Assembly: GCF_030161895.1 (NCBI RefSeq)
Contig: NZ_BSVB01000001.1
Coordinates: 1,426,001 to 1,490,000 of the forward strand
DNA: 64,000 bases
Reading direction: 5' to 3'
Origin: Pseudolysinimonas kribbensis
Lineage (GTDB): Bacteria > Actinomycetota > Actinomycetes > Actinomycetales > Microbacteriaceae
The stretch's first letter is position 1; each line of letters starts with the position of its first letter. The notes beneath the pieces are model-generated. The model was not told the origin of the DNA. It ran no database searches and saw only the letters and a list, made by a program, of their open reading frames with translations. The translations under genes were made by a program, and so were the position numbers. Of this stretch, positions 23,939 through 32,081 are shown piece after piece.

Positions 23939-26226
23939 CGCCGAAGCGCGCCGCGACCGACCTCGGCCGTGCGCACGTCTTCCTGACGGGCGGCACGGGT
24001 TTTGTGGGACAGGCGATCCTCGAGCGGCTGCTGGCCGACCATCCGGAGACGACGATCTCGCTCCTCGTGCGCGGCAAGGGCTCGGCCGGCGGCGCGGACC
24101 GCCTCCGCACCCTGCTGCGCAAACCGGTCTTCAAGGCATGGCGCGAGAAGGTGGGCGACGCCGTCGTCGAGAAGGCGGTCGCCGAGCGCATCCGGATCGT
24201 CGACGGGTCGCTGTCGCGCGTGCCGGAGCTGCCGAAGGACCTCGACGTCGTCATCCACTCCGCGGCGTCGGTCTCGTTCGACCCGCCCATCGACCAGGCG
24301 TTCGACACCAACGTCGGCGGCGCGATGAACCTCTATGAGGCGCTGCTCGCGACGGGCGGCGACCCGCACGTCGTGCACGTCTCCACCTGCTACGTCGGCG
24401 GCCTGCGCCGGGGCGTCCAGCAGGAGGCCAGCCTCGTGCACAACGTCGACTGGCGCGCCGAGTACGCCGCCGCGCGCTCCGCACGCGAGGAGATCGAGCT
24501 GGTCTCGCGCCGCCCCGAGACGCTGCGCCGGTTCATGGACGCCGCGCGGGAGCAGCACGGCAAGCAGGGCCCGCAGGCGGTGGCGAAGGCGACCGAGGCG
24601 GCGCGTATCGAGTGGGTAGAAGCCGAGCTGGTGGATGCCGGCCGTGCCCGCGCCCAGAGCCTCGGCTGGACCGACGTGTACACCCTCACGAAGGCGAGCG
24701 CAGAGCGCGCCGCGGAGGAGCTGTGGGCCCAGAACGGGCACCGCCTCTCGATCGTGCGTCCCACGATCATCGAGTCCGCGCTGCACCATCCGTTCCCCGG
24801 CTGGATCGACGGCTTCAAGGTCGCCGACCCGCTGATCATCGCCTACGGCCGCGGGCAGCTGCCCGAGTTCCCGGGCCTGCCCGACTCGATCCTCGACCTG
24901 ATCCCGGTCGACCTCGTCGTCAACACGGTGCTCGCCGCCGCGGCCAACCCCGAGAAGCCGCGCGAGCCGCAGTACTTCCACGTGAGCTCGGGCGCCTCCA
25001 ACCCGTTGCCGTTCCACCGCATGTTCGACAACGTCAATCGCTACTTCCTCGAGCATCCGATGCCCAAGCCCGGCGAGCCGGGCGAGATCCGGGTGCCGAC
25101 GTGGAAGTTCCCCGGCGGGCGCAAGGTCGAGCGCGGGCTGGTGCGCAAGGAGAAGGCGGCCGCGCGCGGCGCCGCGGTGCTGCGGCTGCTGCCGAAGACG
25201 CCGGCCGTGCGCCGCAACCTCGCCAAGCTCGAGACCGGCGTGCACGACCTCGGCACGCTGCGCAACTTCACGCAGCTGTACCGCGCCTACGTGCAGACGG
25301 AGATCATCTTCGACGACACGAACACGCGGGCGCTGAACGACGCGATCCCGAAGACCAAGCGCGCCGACCGCGGCATCGACGTGCCGGGCATCGACTGGGA
25401 GGACTACCTCCAGAACGTGCACTTCCCGGCGATCACCGGCATGACGCGGGCGTACTCCAAGCGCGCCTCGGCGGCGTCCGCCGCGGCGACGCCGAAGAAG
25501 CGCCCGGCGCTGTCCGAGCGCAAGGACGTCGTCGCCGTCTTCGACCTCGAGGGCACCGTCGTCGACTCGACGATCGTGCACCAGTACCTCTGGGTGCGAT
25601 CCGCGGGCTTCCGCAAGGCCGCCTGGCCGGCCGAGTTCGCGCGGCTCGTCGCCGCCGCCCCCGGCTACCTCCGCACCGATCGCCGCGACCGGGGCGAGTT
25701 CATCCGCGCCTTCCTCCGCCGCTATCAGGGGATGCCGGTCTCCCGCCTCGAGCGGATCGTGCAGGGCGGCTACGGCGACACGCTCCTGCGCCACACGAGC
25801 CCGGACGCGATCGCCGCGATCAAGGCGCATCGCGAGGCGGGGCATCGCACGGTGCTCGTCACGGGCTCGATCGGCACGCTCGTGCTGCCGCTCGCCGGCC
25901 TGTTCGATGAGGTGGTCGCGAGCGACATGCACTCGCGCGACGGCGTGCTCACCGGGTTCCTCGACCGTCCGCCGCTCGTGGCGGAGGCCCGCGCGGCGTG
26001 GCTGCAGCGCTACGCGGAGCAGAACGGGCTCGACCTCGCGGAGTCGTACGGCTACGGGGACTCGCACGCCGATCTCGGCTGGCTGGAGCTGCTCGGGCAC
26101 CCGCACGCCGTCAATCCGGACACCCAGCTGCTGCGCGAGGCGCAGCGGCGGCACTGGCGCATCGACAGCTGGAAACGCAGCGCTCGTTCACCCAAGCGTG
26201 ATGAGATAGCGGCACCGGCCCGGTAG
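23935..26226 (+). CDS. Fatty acyl-CoA/ACP reductase fused to HAD-IB phosphatase-like domain
   Basis: This is a 763-residue fusion. The N-terminal part is an extended SDR of the fatty acyl reductase type: HVFLTGGTGFVGQAILERLL (cofactor site), IHSAASVSFD, THVSTCYVGG-like HVSTCYVGG, and YTLTK with Tyr249 and Lys253. It would make fatty alcohols from acyl thioesters. From about residue 530 a HAD-IB domain follows, with DLEGTVVDS at 537, VLVTGS, and YGYGDSHADLGWLE. Motif I has Glu in place of the usual second Asp, so phosphatase activity is doubtful. It lies between two ferritin-like genes and is intact. Confidence 0.85.
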   Translation: MTPKRAATDLGRAHVFLTGGTGFVGQAILERLLADHPETTISLLVRGKGSAGGADRLRTLLRKPVFKAWREKVGDAVVEKAVAERIRIVDGSLSRVPELPKDLDVVIHSAASVSFDPPIDQAFDTNVGGAMNLYEALLATGGDPHVVHVSTCYVGGLRRGVQQEASLVHNVDWRAEYAAARSAREEIELVSRRPETLRRFMDAAREQHGKQGPQAVAKATEAARIEWVEAELVDAGRARAQSLGWTDVYTLTKASAERAAEELWAQNGHRLSIVRPTIIESALHHPFPGWIDGFKVADPLIIAYGRGQLPEFPGLPDSILDLIPVDLVVNTVLAAAANPEKPREPQYFHVSSGASNPLPFHRMFDNVNRYFLEHPMPKPGEPGEIRVPTWKFPGGRKVERGLVRKEKAAARGAAVLRLLPKTPAVRRNLAKLETGVHDLGTLRNFTQLYRAYVQTEIIFDDTNTRALNDAIPKTKRADRGIDVPGIDWEDYLQNVHFPAITGMTRAYSKRASAASAAATPKKRPALSERKDVVAVFDLEGTVVDSTIVHQYLWVRSAGFRKAAWPAEFARLVAAAPGYLRTDRRDRGEFIRAFLRRYQGMPVSRLERIVQGGYGDTLLRHTSPDAIAAIKAHREAGHRTVLVTGSIGTLVLPLAGLFDEVVASDMHSRDGVLTGFLDRPPLVAEARAAWLQRYAEQNGLDLAESYGYGDSHADLGWLELLGHPHAVNPDTQLLREAQRRHWRIDSWKRSARSPKRDEIAAPAR

Positions 26227-26239
26227 GAAGGACGAGGCG

Positions 26240-27070
26240 ATGGCCTTCGACATCGACAAATACACGACGAACTCCAAGTCCGTCGCGTGGGACGACCTCG
26301 ACTTCGACGCGTTCGACACTGACCCGCTGCCGCCCGAGACGCTGCGCACGCTGCGCTACATGGCCGACGTCGAGTACCACACCGTCTGCTACCTCCGGGA
26401 TCTGCTGACCACCCCGTCGCACAAGGAGCCGGAGATCGGCGCCTTCATGACGATGTGGAACCGCGAGGAGTTCTGGCACGGCGAGGCGCTCGCGACGGTG
26501 CTCGGCAAGCACGGGATCACGCTCGACTTCGACGAGCTCAAGGCCAACCGCGTGAAGCTGGGCTGGAAGGACCGCCTCGATCCGATCAAGCAGTCGCTCA
26601 TGGGCGGCCTGGTCGGGCACGACTTCGTCGCGGTGCACATGTCGTGGGGCGCCGTCAACGAGTGGTCGGCCAACGCCGCGTACCTCCGGCTGGCCAAGCA
26701 GCAGAACCACCCGGTGCTCGGGGAGCTGCTGAAGCGGATCGCCGCGCAGGAGACCAAGCACGTCGCGTTCTACGCGTCGCAGGCCCGCGCCCGCCTGGCG
26801 GACAGCAAGAAGGCGCAGGTCATCACCCGGTTCGCGCTGCGCAAGTTCTGGCGGCCGGTCGGCTCCGGCATCAGCCCGGACTCCGAGGTGGAGCACGTCA
26901 TGGGCGCGCTGTTCGCGGGATCCGAAGGCCGCAAGCTCATCCAGGACGTCGACTCGCACATCGCGAAGCTCCCCGGCATGGAGGGCCTGCGGATCGTCGA
27001 GAACTCGCTCGAGCGCTTCAACATCTCCGCCGAGGACGAGGTGCCGTCCGGCGAGCTCGTCGCCGCCTGA
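26240..27070 (+). CDS. Di-iron ferritin-like protein (acyl-ACP desaturase-like)
   Basis: This 276-residue soluble four-helix protein has a complete carboxylate-bridged di-iron set visible as E45, E77/H80 (NREEFWH), E141 (VNEWSAN) and E171/H174 (QETKH). This spacing fits the soluble acyl-ACP desaturase/ribonucleotide-reductase-like group, which uses O2 to desaturate or hydroxylate lipid chains. It follows the acyl reductase by 13 bases with AAGGACGAGGCG before the ATG. Within this cluster a role in desaturating or hydroxylating an alkyl chain is likely. Formation of a vinyl ether is the boldest reading (inference). Confidence 0.75.
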   Translation: MAFDIDKYTTNSKSVAWDDLDFDAFDTDPLPPETLRTLRYMADVEYHTVCYLRDLLTTPSHKEPEIGAFMTMWNREEFWHGEALATVLGKHGITLDFDELKANRVKLGWKDRLDPIKQSLMGGLVGHDFVAVHMSWGAVNEWSANAAYLRLAKQQNHPVLGELLKRIAAQETKHVAFYASQARARLADSKKAQVITRFALRKFWRPVGSGISPDSEVEHVMGALFAGSEGRKLIQDVDSHIAKLPGMEGLRIVENSLERFNISAEDEVPSGELVAA

Positions 27071-27094
27071 CCCTTTTCGTTTTCAGGAGCCTGC

Positions 27095-27943
27095 GTGACG
27101 GACTGGAAGGCGAGCCTCGGGACCTTCGGCGTCTGGGAGAGCGGGCGCACCTTCGACCCCGCGATCGCGCCCGAGCTGGAACGGCTGGGGTATCCGGCGC
27201 TGTGGCTCGGCAGCCAACCCGGCGACCTCGAGGTCGTGGAGCAGATCCTCGACGCCACGACGCGGCTGGTCGTCGCGACCGGCATCGTCTCGATTCTCAC
27301 CACGCAGCCGCGGACGCTCGCCGAGTCGTATCAGCGGGTCGTCGAGGCGCATCCCGGTCGGCTCCTTCTCGGGATCGGGGTGGGGCATCCGGAGCGGGTC
27401 CCCGCGACGCAGTGGCGGCCGTACACGGCGTTGAACGAATTCCTCGACGGGCTGGATGCCGGCGGCGTGCCGGTCGGTGAGCGCGCCCTCGCCGCGCTGG
27501 GGCCACGGGTGCTGCGCCTCAGCGCCGAGCGGTCGGCCGGTGCCCACCCCTACCTCGTGACGCCGGAGCACACGCGCGAGGCGCGCGGCATCCTGGGCGC
27601 CGGGCCACTGCTCGCCCCTGAGCAGCGGGTCGTGCTGCGCACCGACCCCGCCGAGGCGCGCGCGATCGGCCGGCCCTCGGTCGTGTCGCCCTACCTCGGG
27701 CTGCGCAACTACCGCGAGAGCCTGCAGCGCCTCGGCTACACCGACGACGACCTGGCCGGCGAGGGCAGCGATCGGCTCATCGACGATCTCGTGGTGTCGG
27801 GCGACCCGGCGTCGATCGTGGCGGGACTGCGACGGCACCTGGATGCCGGGGCCGATCACGTCGCCGTGCACGTGATCCCGGGGCCGGGCGACGATCCCGT
27901 CGAGAGCTACGCGGCGATCGCGCAGGCCGCCGGGCTGCGCTGA
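27095..27943 (+). CDS. LLM-class F420-dependent oxidoreductase
   Basis: This luciferase-like TIM-barrel oxidoreductase of 282 residues probably uses reduced F420. TFGVWESGRTFDP, LGYPALWLGS and ATGIVSILTTQPRTLAESY match the group. GRLLLGIGVGH and the C-terminal LDAGADHVAVHVIPG also match, as in MSMEG-type members. GTG 27095 is 24 bases after the ferritin-like stop and may be in the same operon. No substrate can be assigned, and nothing ties it firmly to lipid synthesis. Confidence 0.85.
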   Translation: MTDWKASLGTFGVWESGRTFDPAIAPELERLGYPALWLGSQPGDLEVVEQILDATTRLVVATGIVSILTTQPRTLAESYQRVVEAHPGRLLLGIGVGHPERVPATQWRPYTALNEFLDGLDAGGVPVGERALAALGPRVLRLSAERSAGAHPYLVTPEHTREARGILGAGPLLAPEQRVVLRTDPAEARAIGRPSVVSPYLGLRNYRESLQRLGYTDDDLAGEGSDRLIDDLVVSGDPASIVAGLRRHLDAGADHVAVHVIPGPGDDPVESYAAIAQAAGLR

Positions 27944-27976
27944 GGCCGTCGCCGTCGTCCGGACGCGGTCGTCGCT

Positions 27977-29326
27977 CTATGCTCCGGCGCGCGGGAGCGA
28001 GATGCGGAAGACCGCGCCGCCCGGCGTGGAGTGCGCCGTGATCGTGCCCCCGAGGCGCTCGACGAGACGCGCCGCGATCGAGAGGCCGAGGCCCGTGCCG
28101 ACGGGGCGGACGTCGCGGTACCGGTCGCGGAGCCGCCCGCGCTCGAAGGCCTGCGCGGCGTCGTCGGGCGTGAGCCCCGGGCCGCCGTCGGCGACCTCGA
28201 CGATCGCCGCGCCGTCCTCGGCGCGACCGGCGCGCACGACGATGCGCGACCCGGCCGGACTCACCCGCAACGCGTTCTCGAGCAGGCCGTCGACGACCTG
28301 GCGCACCCGCGCGGCGTCGGTGCGGGCGACGACGGGGCCGACCGCATCCACCTCGATCTCGACACCGCCGACGCTCGCCGTCGCCAGCCAGGCGACCTCG
28401 GCCTCGCGCAGCACGGCGCCGAGCTCCACGTCGGCCTCCTGCAGCGGGAAGTCGTCGGCCTCGAGCCGCGCGAGGGCGAGCAGGTCGTCGGTGAAGGCGG
28501 TGAGCCGGGTCGACTCGGCCTCGAGCGTGCGACCCACCTCGGGCAGCTGCTCCAGCGGCACGACACCGTCACGGAGCGCCTCCGCGTACCCCCGGATCGC
28601 CGTCAGCGGCGTGCGCAGCTCGTGGGAGATCGACAGCAGGAACTCCCGCTGCCGCCCCTCGGATCGCGCGAGCGCCCGATCCAGCGACCCCAGCGCCGCC
28701 TCGACATCGGCGACCTCGTCGATCCCGCTCGGCTCGAGCGCGACGTCGCGCTCGCCGTCGGCGAGACGCCGTGCGGCGCCGGCGAGCCGCACGAGCGGAC
28801 GCGAGAGGGCCCGCGCGACGACGAGCGCCGCCACGAGCGCGACGACGATGCCGATCGCGAGGGCGATCGCGAGCCGGGTGAGGACCGCGGGGGTGAGAGT
28901 CCTGGCCGTGGACGCATCCTGAGCTCCGACCACTCCGCCGCCGCCGCCGGCGACGGGCCGTGCCTCGACGAGGTAGCTGCGACCATCGCGGCGCACCGTC
29001 GTCGACACCGGGCGACCGGCGCGCAGCTCGAGCCGGACGCGCGGCACGGCCTCGGCCGAGGCCGACCCGGCGACGGCACCCCGTGGCGTCACGAGCGCGA
29101 CGAGCACGCCCTGATCGCCGAGCTGGGAGAGGCCGTCGACGACCGCCTGACGCGCCGCGGGCGTGGCGCTCGCGAGCCGCTGCACCTGCGCGGCCAGGGC
29201 ATCCCGGCCCGCCGAGTTGTCGACGCCGCGCACCAGGGTCAGGGCGGCGATCGTCGTCACGACCACGGCGACCAAGGCCGCCACGAGGGTGGCGACGAGT
29301 ACGCGCCGCCGGATCGGGCCCCTCAC
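27977..29326 (-). CDS. Two-component sensor histidine kinase
   Basis: This membrane-bound HAMP-type kinase has 449 residues. An N-terminal helix (VLVATLVAALVAVVVTTIAAL) leads to a short extracytoplasmic sensor region and a second helix near residue 150. HAMP follows, then the H-box LSISHELRTPLTAIRGYAEAL with the phosphorylated His, and N, G1 and G2 boxes (LLENALRVSP, VADGGPGL, GTGLGLSIAARL). GTG 29326 overlaps the response regulator stop by 4 bases, so they form a cognate pair. The signal is unknown. Confidence 0.92.
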   Translation of the reverse strand: MRGPIRRRVLVATLVAALVAVVVTTIAALTLVRGVDNSAGRDALAAQVQRLASATPAARQAVVDGLSQLGDQGVLVALVTPRGAVAGSASAEAVPRVRLELRAGRPVSTTVRRDGRSYLVEARPVAGGGGGVVGAQDASTARTLTPAVLTRLAIALAIGIVVALVAALVVARALSRPLVRLAGAARRLADGERDVALEPSGIDEVADVEAALGSLDRALARSEGRQREFLLSISHELRTPLTAIRGYAEALRDGVVPLEQLPEVGRTLEAESTRLTAFTDDLLALARLEADDFPLQEADVELGAVLREAEVAWLATASVGGVEIEVDAVGPVVARTDAARVRQVVDGLLENALRVSPAGSRIVVRAGRAEDGAAIVEVADGGPGLTPDDAAQAFERGRLRDRYRDVRPVGTGLGLSIAARLVERLGGTITAHSTPGGAVFRISLPRAGA

Positions 29327-30003
29327 CCCGCCGCCTCGAGCGCGTAGCCGACGCCGCGCACCGTGCGGATCGGATCGGGGTCGCCGAGCTTCGCACGCAG
29401 CTGCGCGACGTGCACGTCGACCGTGCGGGTGCCGCTGTAGTCGGCGATGCCCCAGACCGCCGAGAGCAGCTGCTCGCGCGTGAACACCTGGCCGGGACGC
29501 GAGAGCAGATGCGCGAGCAGGTCGAACTCGGTGGTGGTGAGCGCGACCTCCGCGCCACCCACCCGCACCCGGCGCTCGCCCTCGTCGAGCTCGATGCGGC
29601 CGGCGCGGCGCACGGATCCGGCGGCCGGTCCCGACGAACGGCGCACCAGTGCCTTGACCCGGGCCACGAGCTCGCGGGGCGAGAACGGCTTGGTCACGTA
29701 GTCGTCGGCCCCGAGTTCCAGCCCGAGCACCCGATCGATCTCGCTGTCGTGCGCGGTGACGAACACGACGGGCACCCAGTCGCCGTCGGCGCGCAGCCGG
29801 CGCACGACCTCCGTGCCGTCGAGACCCGGCAGGCCGATGTCGACGATGACCGCGACGGGCGACAGGCGCCGGATGTCGTTCAGGCCCGCCTGCCCGTCCG
29901 CGGCGACGTGCACGCCGAACCCCGCCTGCTGCAGGTAGAGACGCTCCATCTCCGCGATCGCGCGCTCGTCCTCGAGCACGACGACGAGCCCGCGGTCGTT
30001 CAC
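29323..30003 (-). CDS. OmpR/PhoB-family response regulator
   Basis: This 226-residue regulator has a receiver domain with the acidic pocket EDE near residue 11, phospho-acceptor Asp55 in VIVDIGLPGLDG, a Thr in FVTAHD and Lys in TKPFSPRELVARV. A winged helix from about residue 125 follows (LTTTEFDLLAHLLSRPG, TVDVHVAQLRAKLGD). GTG 30003 is the start. It is the first gene of the pair with the overlapping sensor kinase. Target genes are not evident from the sequence. Confidence 0.93.
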   Translation of the reverse strand: MNDRGLVVVLEDERAIAEMERLYLQQAGFGVHVAADGQAGLNDIRRLSPVAVIVDIGLPGLDGTEVVRRLRADGDWVPVVFVTAHDSEIDRVLGLELGADDYVTKPFSPRELVARVKALVRRSSGPAAGSVRRAGRIELDEGERRVRVGGAEVALTTTEFDLLAHLLSRPGQVFTREQLLSAVWGIADYSGTRTVDVHVAQLRAKLGDPDPIRTVRGVGYALEAAG

Positions 30004-30024
30004 CCGCTCACCGTACCGAGCGGT

Positions 30025-30059
30025 GCTCCCCGCGATCGTGAACGGAAGGTTCGGGGAGC
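30025..30059 (-). terminator. Inverted repeat between small acidic gene and response regulator
   Basis: GCTCCCCG (30025-30032) and CGGGGAGC (30052-30059) pair perfectly over a 19-base spacer. It lies in the 81-base gap before the response regulator and may end the transcript of the upstream small gene or bind a regulator. No T tract was seen. Confidence 0.4.
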
Positions 30060-30084
30060 GTAAGGGGTGAGAGGGGCGCGGGGC

Positions 30085-30294
30085 TCAGGCGCCCTTCTCG
30101 GCCCCGTCGTCGGCGTGCGCGCCGTCGTGGTGCCGCTCCTCGACCGCCTCGTCGCGGTCGACCTCGCGGGTCGTCTCGCGATCCGAGGTGCCCTGCCCGG
30201 TCAGGCTGTTCTCGATGTCGTCCGACTGGCCGGAGTTCACCGAGTCCCAGGTCTGCGCCGAGTCCGACTGATTGCCACTTGCATTGCTCGCCAT
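30085..30294 (-). CDS. Small acidic hydrophilic protein of unknown function
   Basis: This 69-residue product starts MASNASGNQSDSAQTWDSVN and ends in a His/Asp/Glu-rich tail (EERHHDGAHADDGAEKGA). It has no signal peptide or membrane helix and is strongly hydrophilic, likely disordered. Similar short Asn/Gln/Ser-to-acidic proteins are common in Actinobacteria and sometimes stress-linked, but no family was recognised. It is upstream of the two-component operon, separated by an inverted repeat, and next to an aldo/keto reductase on the same strand. Confidence 0.6.
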   Translation of the reverse strand: MASNASGNQSDSAQTWDSVNSGQSDDIENSLTGQGTSDRETTREVDRDEAVEERHHDGAHADDGAEKGA

Positions 30295-30355
30295 GCGCCC
30301 AGTCTGCCGTGACCGGAGGGCCGCGGGCGCCGGTGCCCCGCCGACACCCAGGCGG

Positions 30356-31302
30356 TCAGCGCTCGGCGTCGAGCCAGACGGACGGTTCGGGGAGCAACGC
30401 GGCGGCGCGCTCCCAGAACTCGTCGGGGATCGGCGCGGCGATCGCGGTGAGCATCGCGTCGAAGCGCGCGGGATTCGTGGAACCGACCAGCGTCGCGTCG
30501 ATGCGGGGGTCGCGCAGTGACGCGACGACGGCGGCGGTCGGAAGGTCGACTCCCGATTCGTCGGCGAGGTCATGCAGCCGCTGGGCGGCCTCGCGGACCT
30601 CGGGGCGGGCCGGACGGTAGCCGTATCGCTCCCCGCCCCGGGACTCCAGCATCCCGCTACCGAGGATCCCGGCGTTCATGACGCCGATCCCCGCCTCGTG
30701 CGCGCGCTGCACGAGGGCGTCGGCTCCCCGGTCGAGGAGCGTGAGGCGCGAGTGGGTGAGGACGACCTCGAAGACGCCCAGGTCGAGCAGGCGCTCGATG
30801 GTCGGGGTGTGCCCCGCGCCGATGCCGAGGTGCTCGATGACGCCCTCGTCGCGCAGGGCGACCAGCGCCTCGATCGCGCCCCCGGAAGGTCGAATCCGGC
30901 CTCGGGATGGTACTCGGGGTCGTGCAGGTGCACGAGCGGGAAGGTCTCCAGACCCAGGCGGTCCTGACTCTCGTGGATCGAGTCGCGGATGCGCGCACCC
31001 GAGTAGTCGCCGCCGCGCGCGTCGACCTTGGTCGCGATGAGGTAACCGTCGGGCAGCCCGCCGTGCTGGGCGATCCCGGCGCCGATGCGCTTTTCGCTCG
31101 CGCCGTCCGAGTAGCCGTTGGAGGTGTCGATGACCCGGATCGGGCTGTCGAGCAGGTGGCGCACGAGGCCGATGGCCTGCCTCGCGTCCGGCATCCCGCC
31201 GAGCGGTCCCCCGCCCGCCCCGATCGCCGACACGGTCAACCCGGTCGTGCCGAGCGGGCGCAGCCACTCGGGCGATCCGGGAACGGGCACGGCAGCGGTC
31301 AT
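30356..31302 (-). CDS. Aldo/keto reductase (frameshifted)
   Basis: This AKR barrel of about 315 residues resembles the D-threo-aldose 1-dehydrogenase/fucose dehydrogenase group ([22 protein letters not shown], then [11 protein letters not shown] with the catalytic Asp and Tyr, [11 protein letters not shown], and [12 protein letters not shown]). The two halves are joined by restoring one base in a five-base G/C run at 30879-30883. ATG 31302 is preferred; ATG 31320 would add six residues. It follows the HxlR-SCP2 gene closely and may be co-transcribed with it. The substrate is unknown. Confidence 0.8.
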
Positions 31303-31330
31303 GATGCCCAGACTAGGCATCGGGCTCGGG

Positions 31331-32004
31331 TCAGGCGCCCGCCGGCACGTGGGGGCTGTACGGAACGCGCAGGGTGTCGGCGAAGCGCTCGAACAGTGCC
31401 GGGTCGCCCTCGAGCCGGACGACGCCCGTACTGACGGCCGTCTGCGCATCCAGCTCCCCGGCCAGCACGTCACGGATCTGCGGCCCGGCGACGATGATGA
31501 GGTCCGGGTTCTCGGCGGCGCCCGGGCCGACCGTGATGACGCCCGCGCGCATCACGAGGTGCGCGACGATCTCGCCGACCTGCACGGTGTAGGTCGTGTT
31601 CCAGCTCTTCGGCACGACCCCGTCGCCGGCCGCCACCTTCAATGCGGAGACGATGGATGCCGTGGTGACGATCTCGCCCTCGCGCGGCGTGCGCATGCCG
31701 CCGGCGCCCCAGCGCGAGAGCGCGTCGAGCGCCGGACCGAGCTCCTCCCCCGCGGAGTGAGGCCGTAGACCACCGATCGATCGCCGCCGGCGGGCGCGGC
31801 ACGCATGACGAGGCCCGCCTCCTCGAGCTCCTTCAGCCGCGAGGCGAGCGTGTTGGTCGGGATGCCGGGCAATCCCCCGACGAGGTCGGAGTATCGGCGG
31901 GGTCCCACGCTCAGGTCGCGCAGGATCAGCAGGGTCCAGCGCTGACCGACGATCTCGGCCGCGCGGGCGAGCCCGCAGAACTGCCCGTACTCCTGGTTCG
32001 TCAT
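31331..32004 (-). CDS. HxlR-family regulator fused to SCP2 sterol-carrier-like domain (frameshifted)
   Basis: Residues about 1-95 are an HxlR/DUF24 winged helix ([20 protein letters not shown] then [19 protein letters not shown]). The remaining 120 residues look like an SCP2 lipid-binding domain ([45 protein letters not shown]). The halves lie in different frames and join after restoring one base in the C5 run at 31747-31751, giving about 224 residues. It is divergent from an MFS exporter 78 bases away, which it probably represses. The SCP2 part may sense a hydrophobic effector (inference). Confidence 0.82.
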
Positions 32005-32021
32005 GACATCGAGGCTACCAC

Positions 32022-32050
32022 TTGACTTCACTTAATGCAGTGTGCTTTAT
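32022..32050 (+). promoter_or_regulatory. Promoter/operator region between HxlR gene and MFS exporter
   Basis: TTGACT (32022-32027) and CTTTAT (32045-32050) are separated by 17 bases in an unusually AT-rich spot, making a plausible vegetative promoter for the MFS gene. Three ACTT repeats (CACTTGACTTCACTT) overlap the -35 and could be the HxlR binding site. The MFS ribosome site GAGGAG lies downstream at 32070-32075. Confidence 0.45.
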
Positions 32051-32081
32051 TTTTTGCAGCAATCGAGCTGAGGAGCCTCAC

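Noticed and set aside
23602..26154. Reverse-strand open frame opposite the acyl reductase fusion
   Set aside because: It mirrors the codon pattern of the real forward gene and has no recognisable domain.
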